From Palaemon carinicauda (Eukaryota > Arthropoda > Malacostraca > Decapoda > Palaemonidae), in NCBI RefSeq assembly GCF_036898095.1, contig NC_090751.1, positions 74,779,432-74,843,431 on the forward strand: a DNA stretch of 64,000 nucleotides, read 5' to 3'. Under the pieces are notes generated by a model, which made no database searches, was not told the DNA's origin, and saw only the letters and a program-made list of their open reading frames with translations. Position numbers and translations under genes: made by a program. Each line of letters begins with the position of its first letter. The stretch's first letter is position 1. Shown here piece after piece: positions 1-12,771 of the stretch.

Positions 1-1110
1 TCTCTTAATGGGCTATGTTGTTTTTTATTGGTTTTCTCCCGTTTACAAATGCAAAAAAAAATTGGGTTTTTTTTTTACAAGCTTAAGCCACCTTTTTTTT
101 CATTGATCTTGGCCTTTTTAACTAGTTTATCAACTTTTCGACTTTACTTCTTGTGCTTGGAAATTTCATGAATTGAAGACTGTGGACCCACTGGTTTATG
201 TTTACTGTCTCTATTTCTTATTGCATTGGCTATTTCTCTGTTTAACCACTTCGGTTGTGGAGTTCCATTTGGTAACATTTTCCTATGCGTTATACATTTG
301 GCCATTTTTTTCCTTAAGTATTTCTATAAAGGAGTCTCCCATTGTGTAACTATTCTTCTTATTCTAAATTCTTGGTGTATTCCTTGGGTTTTATCCAGTT
401 ACTACGTCTGTAGTCTAACTTTTTTTTATAATTTTCCTTTCTTTTAGATGAGGAATATTTAACTGAAACCTAACTATTTTTTTGGTCACTTTTTCCAGTA
501 TCTTCCCCTATTGGAACACTGAATACTAAATTTTCTTCTGTTGTTGGCGCAAAATCTAAAATGTTATTTCCCTTGGTTGGTTTATCGACCAACTGATGGA
601 GCAATTCATTGTTGAAAAATTCTAGTAGCCTATGTCCCTCTGTGTTTGATGTAGAATCCATAGTGTTCCAGTTTACTGCTGCATTAAATTCTCCCAATAG
701 GTCAGCTAACTTATTGTATTGTTAACTTCTTGTCTAAGTTGTCTATATTGCTCTTCATCCTGTTCTTGTGTTTCATGTGGTGGTTTGTATATTACTAGTA
801 TAAATATGTTTTTTCCAATGGTGTTAATATTTGCGCCTGTCACTTCACATTCAGTTACTCATTTAATTTCTATGGGGTTTAAGTGATTTTTAACATAGAG
901 CATTACCCCTCCACCTTTTTGGCAAGGCAATCCCTCTTGAAAAGCTTGAAACCTTGGATTTCGTATTCTCCGATAAAATCCTTTGTTTTTTCTTGAATCC
1001 AGGTCTCGGTAATGCCTATGACATCTAGTTCCTCACTGGCTATCATTGCCCTGAAATTTTCCATGTTGTTTTTAACTGATAGAGCATTGAATTGTACCAC
1101 TCTGAGGAAA
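1..1110 (-). pseudogene. LINE ORF2 endonuclease remnant and linker
   Basis: The start matches an exonuclease/endonuclease/phosphatase fold: VQFNALSV, then the catalytic-Glu block ITETW, then (470-697) the block GEFNAAVNW where the family has GDFNA, and KSDQ where the family has SDH. Thus the catalytic Asp and His of the last two blocks look substituted. The enzyme would nick target DNA to prime reverse transcription. Below 470 the frame is broken, but stretches resembling the Lys-rich EN-RT linker (for example FVNGRKPIK near the left edge) can still be read. Frameshifts lie between 700 and 900. Confidence 0.7.
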
Positions 1111-1189
1111 TTTTCTATTTTTTCCTCTTCCTCTGTGGCTTTGTTAGTTTCCCCGATTTACTAATGTTTTAATTTTACTTTTATCTGTA

Positions 1190-2165
1190 CTAACCAAATT
1201 TCCACTTTGTTTTTGGAGGATTTTCTAAGGGTTTAGTTTGTTCTTGGTCTACTATGTTTAAGTAATTGTACAAGCTGAGATTAAGTTCGTTTCCGTATAC
1301 ACTCTTGCCTTCTTCACTAAAGTGTATTACGTCTCTTTTGTATAATTTTCTATTGCCATATAAAGGGTCCAAGATATCTGTAAATTTAACTTTCTTTCTT
1401 TGGCATGTGGCCCTAACTCTTGTTTATTCCTATAGCCTTACTGAGGATTAAGTGACTGACATTGAGTCTTGGGAGAATACCTATAACTAAAGCATTATTG
1501 GTCTTGTTTCTAACTATTGCAACAGTTTTTTCTAGTTGTCTAACCAAAGGTTCTGTTTGGCCAGCAGTATCCTTTCTTAGGAATAGGTCATTTCCAGTTG
1601 CCTGAACAATAATAGTGGTCTTCTTGTTCTCTGTTGTAGTTTTACTAACTATTACTTTTATATTCTGTGCATTAGCAACTGTATAGGACCTTACCTTTCT
1701 CCTCTTTTTGAGGGCAAAGTGCTCCCTTGGTCCTTTACCATAGAGTCTCAAATTAACAATGTCCCAACTTCCTCTGTTTTTGGTGGTAGTAACATTTCTA
1801 GACTGTTGTTTAGTGTTAATGGCCTTACCTAGTCTTCCTCTAGTGGGTTTCATGAACTCACTGCTTTTGTTGGCAATTTCCTCCCTGGGTTCTATCCTTG
1901 ATTTTACCTTATTTTGTATTTCTTGGATGCTAATCACATTTTCTACATCATCTAAAACTTCTTTGTTCCTTATTTCTAACTGTTGGAACTTGGACATGAC
2001 TTATATCAATTGTTTTCTTAGTACTTTGTTTTCATTTATCAATTTTTCTACTCCCTGTTCCTGCTGACAAAACAAGCAAACACTATTACGGTGCAGGTTT
2101 GCAGGGATCCCTCCTTTGAAGTCTATGCCCCGTTTGTTCATTTGCCATTTTGCATATTAGCGCTT
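1190..2165 (-). pseudogene. LINE ORF1 remnant with SGNH-esterase-like domain
   Basis: The minus strand first shows a CLFCQQ-type Cys pair (near 2065) followed by a Lys/Glu/Leu-rich, coiled-coil-like segment. A 194-residue open stretch (1413-1997) follows, with a GND motif resembling SGNH block III (TGNDLF) and an NxxNVSHL segment. A second piece (1190-1372) holds the C-terminal block RDVIHFSEEGK, which fits the Asp/His-containing block V of SGNH hydrolases (DxxH). Esterase-type ORF1 proteins are known from CR1-like LINEs, where they bind RNA or lipid. The Ser block is not recognisable, so the enzyme is presumably inactive. A frameshift separates the two pieces near 1390. Confidence 0.65.
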
Positions 2166-3054
2166 TAACTTAAATTTCTCACTCAAGAATAATTTCTGTG
2201 ATATTGTCTAATGCATATATTTGGAAATCTCGACTCAAACTTCTATAATTATTAGCTTTGTGACCACTAGTGTAAAAGAGGGAGTGGGGGGGATTTGGCT
2301 GATAGTTACCCACCTGCTGCCGCATCCACTTAATCCTAGGTGGTTTCCCATCTTTTCTATCCCTAACCTCCAATATCTCTAGATGCTGCAGCTCCCAACT
2401 GAGTAGCGCAAGGCAGAAGCCTATTTTCTCGCCAGGATTGACCGCGGAAGGCTAGCGCTTACTGGGATTTCCGGACCTCAAAGAACAGCCGGAATTACTA
2501 GAAAGTACTATATCTGTGGATTTTCATAGGTGCCTTAATCTTGGGACAGATTTTTCTATGGTCATCCGGACCATTGATACATATGACGTTACCGTTATAC
2601 GTCATTGCCACTAATCATAGGCAATGTTAGAGCTTCCTAGCCCCTGCAGGGAAGAGTCATACTAGATAGTAAAAAAGGGGTCTCAAAGTTTATATATACT
2701 TTATGAAGAAACATAGTATCAACAAGACATATACTTGTTGGAGCAAAAGTATTAGCTATACTTATTGTCCGTATATACAATAATATGAGGTACACTTAGG
2801 TAAGTAAGTAAAAGAACTCTGGCTATACTTTATTTGTGTAAATTATGGGGCGAAATAAGACGCAATTACACATTAATAAACATTTATTCACAAAAAATGA
2901 CTAAAGATAGAATAGCATGTGTAATATATATTAGGAGAATCATACATATATATACAACTGGATACAAAAAAAATTTTCTACCTGAAAGGGAAGAAATGAT
3001 TAGTGTCACTATGAAATTTGAAAATTTAATAAAAATTTTTAATATAATATTCTG
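2166..3054. other. No gene seen; 5' flank of the LINE and unassigned sequence
   Basis: The part next to the LINE (to about 2400) may be its ORF1 leader; a 64-residue minus-strand open frame there has no motif. From about 2480 to 3054 the sequence is A/T-rich with no recognised family, up to the left terminus of DIRS element A. Confidence 0.4.
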
Positions 3055-3352
3055 TTTCTGGGTCGACCTGTGGCGGCCGGTGAAAAGAGTCCTTCTTATA
3101 TATCTTTTCTGATAAAACCTTCCAATTATACCAGAGAAAGATAAAAGCATGGAATGCTGAGGTTACTACCCTCGCGCGAGCACCTTTTGGGTGTCGTGTA
3201 TAAAGCAAAGGCGCGTGAAAACCACTATTCACAGGTTGTCTTCCATTTAGTTAATTCCTTCCTCAAAGGGATGGGCCGATACAAAGGCCCTAGCCAACCA
3301 TCAGCGCCACACCACCACACCACGACGCGAGCGCCATCTGAACAACATCCTT
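3055..3352. repeat. Left inverted terminal repeat of element A
   Basis: It begins TTTCTGGGTCGACCTGTGGC and is the reverse complement, with few differences, of 11023-11349, up to the stretch ACATCCTTCT. Open frames inside it appear on both strands in both copies and are taken as by-products of the repeat. Confidence 0.9.
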
Positions 3353-5324
3353 CTTTTTGGACTGATAGAATAGTGTGTAATTTGTGGTGCTCTCGATCGT
3401 TTTTAACATTCATGCATTTATTTCGTCATGTCCGAAGCTCCATCTTCACACATTCCAATGTTAAGTACCATAGTTTGTTTTGACAGCTTTTTATAGTACC
3501 GGGCTTTTGTTTTATGTCCAGTATAGTTTGTTTTATTATTCCCGTCTGGCCCTTCATGGCGGCCATTGTTTGTTCACTTGTTTGGGAATTCATCTTTGTC
3601 TGCCCGTTTAGTACTCTGTCACTTAGGTTCTTGGTTAAGTCCTGGCCTTATGCCTTTAGAACCGTTATTATTTTTGTGTTTTTATGCTCATGGTACTTTT
3701 TGCTAGCAAGTCCAGCCTTCGAACGAGATAGCGGTCTAGCTTTGTTTTTGTTTAGTACTCGCCCCTCCGGGGCGTTTGTCACTCAGCTGTGCTATTTATT
3801 TTAAGTTTTAGCAGATGCTATTCTTCGTTCGTAGTCTTATCTTGATGTACATTTTTATTTTATACGTTTATAATAGTGTTATGTGATTTTTAGTCCTGAT
3901 ATTATGTCCAAGAGAGCGAGAGCTTGGGGTCCCCGTTTTCTGTTCGTAGTCACGAGTTACCCCTTCCTCTCGTTTTCTTTCTTAGCTCCGGTGGGTGAGC
4001 GGATTTCCCGTTTTCCGTTTTGTGCGTTCAACGGGTTCTCCCTCCCTCACCTCTCCCCCTCTGGGTGTATGATAACTTACGAGTTATTTATTTTTGGTTA
4101 CTTTTCAATTGTTAGCGTTATTTTAGGTCCGTGTTTCGTCCTCTCCCCGTTACGGCTCGGGAGTAGTTATGAACGTTTTCCACTCCGCCTTGAGTTCTAC
4201 TCCGGCATGAGGGATTCTCAATGACTTTCGTTCTATTGTTATATTTATATATTGTTTACTGCATGGGACGGGCTTCATATTGTTTAGATACGACCTTCCG
4301 GTGGCCCTTACTGCGGTCTCAGGCCACGGCCATATCCACAATAGCCATTGTTATTACAATTGTGTTTTTCTTCACAATAATTATTCAGGACCTTTCTTCT
4401 CCCTCCGGCCTCACCGGGGATCGTAAATACGCTTTGCTATGATCTAAGCCTTAGCCTTTAGCTGCGGCTTGGCTTTTATATCTTTCACAATTTAATTATT
4501 AGCCACAATTGAATTGTTCAGGGCATCTCATTATCCTCCGGCGTCCCCGGAGGTCGCCCATACACGTCACACTTATTTGCCTTGCCTTTGGCTAAGGCGG
4601 CATTATTCAGGACATCTCATTACGCTCCGGCTTCACCGGAGGTCGCCCATACACTTAACACTTATATTTGCCTTGCCTTTAGCTAAGGCTGGTGTTTATA
4701 TTTATTTTAAGGGCATGTCACTGCTTCCCCGACCCTCGGAGGTCGGCAGATTGCTTTAAGTTATTTATCCTTATGTCATTAACAGACATTAGGCAAATTA
4801 CAAATATACAAACAGTTGGATATTATAGTGCCAACAATGGTATGGGGCGAATAGCGATTTAAACGTTTAGCGATTTAGTCTGTTAGTTTGTACTCGCCTC
4901 AGGAAGGCTCGATTTAGACTATATCCTTGTTTATTGGTTACGTTGTCGTTATTCTTCGTTCTTGGTTATTACAATGACTAAAAAAAAAAAAAAGAAAGCA
5001 ATCAAGTTTTTACTTTTCTTATATTATTGTGTGATGTTATACACGTTTTATTGATGTGGTTACTGTTAATATAGCTAACACTATTAGTAGGAACGTTAGT
5101 GTATGAGTCATTAATTGGGGTCGTTTTATACCGACACCCTTAGCTCCGCCTTGAGTTATGCTTAGCTCCGCCTTGAGTTATACTCCGCTATAATGGATAC
5201 TCATTGGGTGAGAACTAGTCAGATATTTGGAGTGCAACGGTGAAATCCGGCACTCAGACTCCGGCTGAGGCCTTTTGCACACGAACCTTTGTCATGTTTG
5301 ATCTCAATTACACCTTTACGGCCC
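3353..5324 (+). other. Leader of element A, no gene recognised
   Basis: This is the region between the left ITR and the tandem repeats. Short open frames exist but none shows a gag or other motif. It contains degenerate duplications: the phrase GCTCCGCCTTGAGTT occurs near 5147 and 5169, with a related copy near 4183, and a roughly 90-bp unit repeats at 4383-4760. Confidence 0.5.
4383..4760. repeat. Degenerate tandem repeat, about 90 bp per unit, 3-4 copies
   Basis: The phrase 'TTCAGG(G/A)CATCTCATTA ... CCGGAGGTCGCCCATACAC ... GCCTTGCCTTTGGCTAAGG' occurs at 4518 and 4606. Weaker copies begin near 4385 and 4707. Confidence 0.7.
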
Positions 5325-5579
5325 CTTTTTTCATCGAATCTCCGGCTTCGCTGGAGATAACACAAACATTCATTGAGGTTAATGTTATCGTACCGGTGAC
5401 GGTCACGATCTCACGGTGACGGGCCTTTGCTACCGGATCTCCGGTACAAACAGAGATCAAGCAGACGTCCAGAACCGGAGTTAACAATGTGATACCGATG
5501 AGGATTTCACAGTTTCATTATTACGGTCCCTTTTTCATAGAATCTCCGGCTTCACTGGAGATAGCACAGACATTCAGTA

Positions 5580-6362
<783 letters not shown>

Positions 6363-6739
6363 TATTGGGGAATGTTATCGTACCGCTGAGGATCACGTTT
6401 TCACGATGACGGACCTTTGTCACTGGTTCTCCGGTACAAACAGAGATCAATCAGACGATCAGAATCAGGGTATGAACCCTTTTTCATGAATAATCACAAT
6501 ATCGTCATTACGATCCTTTTCATCGAATCTCCGGCTTAACCGGATATCGTACAGGCGATCAGCATTGAGGTTAATATTAGATTTCCTCTGGTGTTCACGT
6601 TGTCACTATGACGGACCTTTGTTTGTACCGGGGATGGTTACCGGAGCTCCGGTACAGACAGAGATCACTCAGACCACGGGTGGCCAATCTTTTGTTTTAC
6701 CTGTAAAGGAAAGGATTTAACATGAATACAAAAAATATA

Positions 6740-7020
6740 TGAACGTAACTATGCCTATATTTATGCATATATTTAATTCTAACTATGTATAAATATGGAT
6801 AAATATCCATACAACATCGTGTTCAAATAGAATTAAATTAATTATGCCTATATTTATGCATATTCAATCCTAACTATGTCTAAATATGGATAAATATCCA
6901 TACAATATAGTGTTCAAATAGAAATAAATTAATTATGCCTATATTTATGCATAGTCAATTCTAACTATGTCTAAATATGGATAAATATCCATACAACATA
7001 GTGTTCATATAGAAATAAAT
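6740..7020. repeat. 91-bp tandem repeat, three copies
   Basis: The phrase AACTATGTNTAAATATGGAT starts at 6781, 6872 and 6963, each followed by a TAAATATCCATACAA block, so each unit itself contains a short inverted motif (ATGGATAAATATCCAT). Confidence 0.88.
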
Positions 7021-7155
7021 TTCCACCCAGTGGCGAATGCGCCAACAGTGTCACATTTCATGAATACAAGTGTCGCACTATACCCCAAAAGATAGTACAT
7101 TAAATGACTTTTCTTTAAAATTGCTTTTTAAGAGTTATACAGATGATCCCAGCCT

Positions 7156-8200
7156 GTGAATAGGATCGCTAACCAAAGTTCAAGGAACATCCAGACTTAT
7201 GTCCCCTTTCTGTTACAGAAGGTTCGCCTGCATGGTTCCCATCAGGATGATGATGAATCTCTCTGGCCTGCAAGAGAGGCTCTCCGCCCTTGGGTATCAA
7301 GGTTGGGAAGGAATGCTCCATCTAGAGGTCCCTATCTCCTCGGAGTGTCCTCTCTAAGGTTGGACGACGACCCCATGGACGGGCAGGTAGGTGGGGATGA
7401 GTTTTGAGCCTTCAGCTTTGCAATTACCTACGTCACCGACCTAGGACCCTTAAAGGATCCTGATGTTCATGTTACCCTGCATAAACCGTGACTGCTAAAA
7501 GCAACACATTCTAGGGAAAACCAAGGGGCTATGACGCAGCTCTAAGGTATGGTGGTGAGTCAGAGCCGTTCAGGAACTCGGATATAGGTGGTACCATAAA
7601 TCTGGATGGCATAGACATCCTCCCTCTGGGGGACCTAGATTTTACTCCCAGGTACTAGAATTCCCATTCAACGGATTCGTTTGATTGAAAGAGATTGCCT
7701 TGGTTAGGTTAGACAAGGTACCGAAGGTAACGGTATTATTTCCTAAAGGGCAGGCCCGATCTGTCTGGACCAGGATGTTGTCAGCCTGGGGGATACGATA
7801 ATTCCAAGCTCTGCCCTTCCAGTTCGACCTACACGTTTGTTGGTCTGATCGGGTCAGTTATGGGAAGTACGTTCTGTCTGAGACCTCTATCAGACAGGAA
7901 TCGATAGTCGGTTACCCACTCGTCATCACAGCCTTCCCCTGGTTCGACGCCTTTGCATCTGAATCCCCATCAACAGGTGGTCTACCTCACTGATTCCCCA
8001 GGTACACAGCCCAACCCCGTTGGGATGTTTTGCCTGCATACAGCCCTAGATCCGAACCCTCAGGCTCCTTTCAAGGACACCAGAGAGGAAGCTACAGGAG
8101 TAGAAGACAGTCCCGCCATCAAGGCGGACCTAGGAAAAAGGGGGCTCGGAGAAGGGAAGGACCTAGATTCACTCCCTCACAACGCGGTGGTCCCGGTAGG
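7156..8200 (+). pseudogene. Gag remnant of element A
   Basis: The frame changes several times. Near the end, one frame gives an Arg/Gly-rich tract (QRGSYRSRRQ ... QRGGPGRG, about 8040-8200), matching in place and style the RGG tract just upstream of RT in element B. The upstream part (7156-7407 open) has no clear motif. Gag would coat the element RNA. Assignment rests on position and the RGG tract only. Confidence 0.4.
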
Positions 8201-9150
8201 GGGAAGACTTTACCACTTTCGAGACCATTGGACCTTCGGTCTGTGGGATCATAGCATAATCTCTAACGGTTTGAGATGAAAATGGCCTCAAGGTCCTCCT
8301 CCTCCGCCAGTGACCTTCTCCCAGAAATTCACTCCCATCCTGAAAGAGTACACCACAGGGTTACTCAAGAAAAAGCAATCAAACGGGATCGATCACTGAA
8401 GTTCCAAAGCCGCCTGTTCACATTTCCGAAGAAAGGCTTGTCGGCATTGAGAATGGACCTGGACTTGTCAAGCTAAACTCTTTCATTCTCTGCGGCAAGT
8501 TCCGGATGTTGACTATCTCTCAGGTACGGACCTTACTTCCCCGTGGGACCGTCACCACCTCTGTCGATCTTACCGACGGCTATTAGCTTGCGCCTATAGC
8601 TCGAAACTTCTCTTCTTATCTGGGTTTCCGCCTAAGCAGGAAAGCCTTTGTGTTCAAGACATGCCCTTCGGCCTCAACATTGATCCCAGGATATTCACGA
8701 AACTGGGAGAGGCAGTGTTAGAACAACTCAGGAACCAAGAGATACAGATCATTGCTTATCTGGCCGGTTGGCTCATTTGGGCCCGGCCGGCCATAGAAGG
8801 CAACAGAGCTACGAAGGAATTACTTCGATTGCTCGACAACCTGTGATTTCAGGTCAATCTCCAAAAGTCTCGCCTGCGACCATCAGGCCACTTAGAATGG
8901 TTAGCCATTCAGTGGGACCTTTCGAAGCACACGTTGTCTCTCCCTTCCAAAAGTAAGAGGAATAGGTTCCAAGATCAAGAATTTTCTCAAACACAAACAG
9001 GTGTCCAAAGAGCCTAGAAAGTATCCTCGGCCTTTTCCAATTCACTTCAGTAACAGATCTCCTAATAAAAGCCAAACTCGAAGACATCAATCGATTTTGG
9101 AGAAAGAGAGCTACAGTACCTATAAGAAGACAAGGTCTCGAAGATCCCCT
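8201..9150 (+). pseudogene. Reverse transcriptase remnant of element A
   Basis: It opens with GGRLYHFRDHWTFGLWDH, aligning with GGRLQQFQDRWTFDHWAH of element B. Motif A survives in part (SVDLTDGY, followed by a stop), motif B as MPFGLNIDPRIFTKLGEAV (about 8661-8720), and motif C reads AYLAGWLIWA where the family has YLDDWL. Both catalytic Asp of motif C are therefore gone. Stops and frameshifts are frequent. Confidence 0.8.
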
Positions 9151-9161
9151 CTGTCTGGAAA

Positions 9162-9760
9162 ATGAGACTACGCCCATGGTCCGAACCGAAGAACCTCTCC
9201 AAAGCGGTTCCTCTACAATTCCCACCTCCACAAGTGACATTCCATTCAGCCGTGTCTCTAAGTGGATGGGGGATTACTCCGAACATCAGATGTTTCAGGT
9301 TCTTGGTCACTCGCCATGAAACAGTCCCATATCAATGTTCTCGAAGCCATGGCAGTGTTCTTGACCCTGAAGAGAGAGACTCCTCCGAGGTCGACCCACA
9401 TCAGAGTAGTGTCAGACAGCACAGACGCGGTACACTACGTCAACAGGGGAGGATCCAAGTCACCCAACCTGAATCAGATCCTGGTCACTTTCTTCGCCTG
9501 GGCAACAGAAAAGAACTGGTTCCTGTCAGCACCTCACCTAGCGGGAGGCCAGGATGTGAGAGCGGACTCACTATCCAGGACGAGTCCCCTGGAGTCAGAA
9601 TTTCATTCCGGTGGATACTCAGGCTCGTTCCAGGCATCCAGGTAGATCTATTCACAACTCAGATCAATCACAAACTTCCTTGTTATGTGACCCCAACCCT
9701 GGACCCTCGGGCTTATGCCATGGACGCATTACCCCGGGATTGGAACCATTAGAAGAAGAT
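9162..9760 (+). pseudogene. RNase H and post-RNase H remnant of element A
   Basis: The frame at 9262-9645 reads INVLEAMAVFLTLK (catalytic Glu), VVSDSTDAVHYVNRGG (third acidic block) and VRADSLSRTSP (final Asp block). The first block, TDAST in element B, reads AVSLSGWG here, so its Asp is lost. The domain would remove RNA from RNA/DNA hybrids. The C-terminal segment found after RNase H in DIRS elements follows out of frame to about 9800. Confidence 0.8.
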
Positions 9761-9829
9761 TTCCCTATCTCCCCCAGTGAATCTTCTAAAAACTTTTACA
9801 CCAACTACGCTCCTTCCGGGGCACAGTGG

Positions 9830-10493
9830 CTTTAGTACCACCTCACTGCCCAAGAACAGTTGGTTTCCTCTCCTCCTCGAGTGGAAACTCCGTCCCATCC
9901 GGATCCCGTTCCTCAAACTGACCCGAGTATTCCAAACTCACTGTGTCAGATTACTCAAGGATGGCCAGAACTCTAACTTTGTAGACTACAGGAAGTTGGC
10001 AGCTCGTAGAGACGCGAACATTGAACCGGAAAACAATTTCTTCATCGAATCAGACAAAAGGGACTCAACAATTCGCCAATATGATTCGGCCGTTAACCCC
10101 CAAAATAGGTGGTCCCCTTGGAAGGTTATTCCTCTTCTCCAAGATACTTCTCTATGTCTGGTCACCACTCTCAGGGCCTTTTTAGCCAGGACTGCTACCC
10201 GATCGTCTGGCCCCTTGTTTATCAGAGAACAAGGAGGTACCATTTCCATACGTGGTATTAGGCAATAGATCCTATACTTCATTAAACAAGCCAATCCGGG
10301 ATCATTTCCCCATGCTCATGATATCCGGTCCGTAGCTACCTCCATCAATTATTTCCAAAAGATGGACTTTGATGACCTTATAAAGTTCACGGGTTGGGAA
10401 TCTCCTATGGTCTTCAAACGCCACTATCTAATGAACTTACAGGCTCTTAAATACCCAACAGTTGCAGCTGGGAGCCTTATCTCTCCCCAGTGA
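9830..10493 (+). pseudogene. Tyrosine recombinase remnant of element A, internal deletion
   Basis: The N-terminal phrase STIRQYDSAV (about 10063-10092) corresponds to STRRQYESSW in element B. It is joined directly to RWSPWKVIPLLQDTSLC, which corresponds to a point about 160 residues further on. The core holding the first catalytic Arg is therefore missing. After a stop at about 10266 the C-terminal half continues with HAHDIRSVATS (HxxR), FTGWESP and FKRHYL, which fit the His, Arg, Trp and nucleophilic Tyr positions. Confidence 0.8.
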
Positions 10494-10872
10494 TCTTTTG
10501 TTCTTCCTTTCATCCATCTCTTTTCTTCTCCCTCCTACCCGCCACTCGCACCACGACGCCGTTTCCTTGGTGGTTCGTTAGCCCTAAGTTTATTACATAT
10601 TAGGTTATTATGATTGTAACTATTATTGATTACCGTTGTTATAGGGTTGGGATATTCTTAGCCATGTCAGTTTTGTTGCATGTTTCCTCTGATACTCGGA
10701 GGCTTCCCTGTTATCATGTTTGTTTAACCTTACTCCCACTATGCCCTGTGGCTAGTTTTTGTGTTATGCCTACTTACCTTTTTTTTTTATGATTTTCTTT
10801 ACATGGTGTTGTTTTTCTCCCCTCATTAAATTAGTCGTTATTGTTGGGCTTGGAAGGCATTCTCTGTTACAT

Positions 10873-10962
10873 TTTCACCGGCCGCCACAGGTCGACCCAG
10901 AAAAGGGATTTTGACGAAAAAAAAATCTATTTCTGGGGAGAGACCTGTGGCGCCCGGTGAAA
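10873..10962. other. Internal complementary region (ICR) of element A
   Basis: The left half (ending CAGGTCGACCCAGAAA) is the complement of the element's left end at 3055. The right half (GGGATTTTGACG ... GAGAGACCTGTGG) is the complement of its right end at 11299-11349. The halves meet near 10904. This is the layout expected of the DIRS circle-junction template. Confidence 0.88.
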
Positions 10963-11022
10963 CCCTTCCCCTTTATTTTACACGATCCCACCCTTTCCTT
11001 TCCAAGCCGTCATGGCCATTAC

Positions 11023-11349
11023 AGAAGGATGTTGTTCAGATGGCGCTCACGTCTTGGCGTGGTGGTGTGGCGCTGGTGGTTGGCTAGGGCCTTTGTATCG
11101 GCCCATCCCTTTGACGAAGGAATTAACTAAATGGAAGACAACCTGTGAATAGTGGTTTTCACGCGCCTTTGCTTTATACACGACACCCAAAAGGTGCTCG
11201 CGCGAGGGTAGTAACCTCAGCATTCCATGCTTTTATCTTTCTCTGGTATAATTGGAAGGTTTTATCAGAAAAGATATATAAGAAGGACTCTTTTCACCGG
11301 CCGCCACAGGTCTCTCCCCAGAAATAGATTTTTCCTTCGTCAAAATCCC
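11023..11349. repeat. Right inverted terminal repeat of element A
   Basis: Reverse complement of 3055-3352, with an end extension (TCTCCCCAGAAATAG ... GTCAAAATCCC) that differs from the left tip, as in other DIRS elements. This extension is what the right half of the ICR matches. Confidence 0.9.
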
Positions 11350-11527
11350 TTAATTGTTGGATATTACCAACACTGTGTAAAGTACACAGGGCACAAGTGT
11401 TATTTGTATAATTCTACTCCTGAGGTTTTTTAACAGTTTTTAGTGTCACTATGGTGACACTCACTTCAAAGGTATTGCACTGGAAGGTGTCAACACCTTT
11501 ACACCATAAATGAGAGTCCCAATCAAT
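11350..11527. other. Short segment between elements A and B
   Basis: Contains small palindromes (GTGTCACTATGGTGACAC near 11441 and GGTGTCAACACC near 11486). No ITR of the B family is recognisable here, so the 3' end of B is missing or unrecognised. Confidence 0.45.
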
Positions 11528-12771
11528 TCACTGTTCATCGCAGCAATAGACGACAAGTTTTAATACACTACCTGTCGCCACCACATATTGCTTCAACTCA
11601 TGCACTTGCTTTGCATAATGTTTGTAGAACACTTTGGATGACTTCCATCCAGTGTATGAGCGAAGACACTCGAAGTCCATATACTGAAAGAAGTTCAGTG
11701 ATGAAGCAATTTTTCTTGGATCATGACCGGCGAGTGTACTGTCAGGATCCGCTCTGCGAATAAAGTAGGTGACTTCGCCCTCAGTTGTTTTAGGGATAAG
11801 TTTGATCCTGGAGTTTCTCCTTTAAAGAGCTGTCCTCCCCTGAAGTCTGAAGTTCTTCGAAGATAGACCTTTAGACATTCTACTGGACACAGAGACACAT
11901 CTTCCTTCAGAGGGCAGATTCTCCAGGGACCCCATCTCTTAGTGGGTAGCTCGTTTTTGGCGAGAAAGGTTGGGTCAGGAAAGAGATTCAGTTCTCCTAC
12001 TTCTGTGAACTGAATTTGACCCTCGTTTCTGGATAGGGCCACTATTTCACTAACTCTAGCCCCTGAGGCTATAGCGAACAGGAAAATAACTTTTTGAGTT
12101 AGATCCTTGAAAGAGCAATCTTCATTGTTCACTGTTGAAGCATAATGTAGGACTTTGTCAAAGAACCATGAAATGGGCTCCCGAGGAGCTGCAGGCCCGA
12201 GTCTAGCACATGCCTTTGGGATCGTGTTAAAGATTTCGTTCGACAAATCGACTTGAAAGGCGTATAGATGAGGTCTAGTCAGCGCCGACTTAAACCTAGT
12301 TATCGTGTTGGCTGCCAGGCCTTGTTCATGAAGGTGGATAAAGAAGGACAGACAAAAGTCTATTGAGATTTCTTTCAGTTCTTTTGCTTTGACGAAAGCA
12401 ACCCACTTTTTCCAAGACGATTCATATTGTCTTCTGGTTGACTTGGACTTGTATTCTTCTAAGAAGTCTATACTGCCTTTTGATATCCCAAATCTTTTCT
12501 TAACCGCTAGGGCGAGAAAATCATGAGAGGAAGGTTTTGGGTTCACTGTGATGAAGCAAAGACAGTCGACTTCTGCACCCGTTGATATAGTGCTGGGTTC
12601 GGTAGGAGGACCAGCCTCAGCTTCAGTTCTATTCCCAGAGGGAACCAGTTGCTCTTGGGCCACTTGGGAGCCACTAGATCTGCCGTTCCTCGTAAGGATC
12701 TCGGCCTGTTGAGGACCTTCAGTAGGAGATTGGTTGAAGGGAACAGGTAAATCCGGTTCCATTTGTTCCAA
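11528..12771 (-). pseudogene. Tyrosine recombinase of element B, one frameshift
   Basis: The first 358-residue frame (11695-12771) has a Pro/Glu-rich N-terminus, the SAM-like core-binding region starting STRRQYESSWKKW (residue 111) and the first catalytic Arg in ASGARVSEIVALS (R239). A frameshift near 11815 moves the C-terminal half to another frame. There H (11723-11725) and R (11714-11716) form HxxR, Trp lies at 11645-11647 and the Tyr nucleophile at 11615-11617, with a stop at 11528. All catalytic positions are thus still present but in two frames. The start overlaps the end of the RNase H frame by 229 bases, an arrangement common in DIRS elements. The enzyme would integrate the circular DNA copy. 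Confidence 0.88.

Larger units (their letters stand above)
1..2165 (-). mobile_element. Degenerate CR1/L2-like LINE, cut by the window edge
   Basis: Order on the minus strand is ORF1 (Cys pair, coiled-coil-like stretch, SGNH-esterase-like domain), then an ORF2 start with an apurinic-type endonuclease, then the linker towards the reverse transcriptase, which lies outside the window. This order is typical of CR1/L2-like non-LTR retrotransposons. Several frameshifts and stops break both ORFs, so the copy is dead. The clade assignment rests on the esterase-bearing ORF1 and on motif style, not on a search. Confidence 0.75.
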
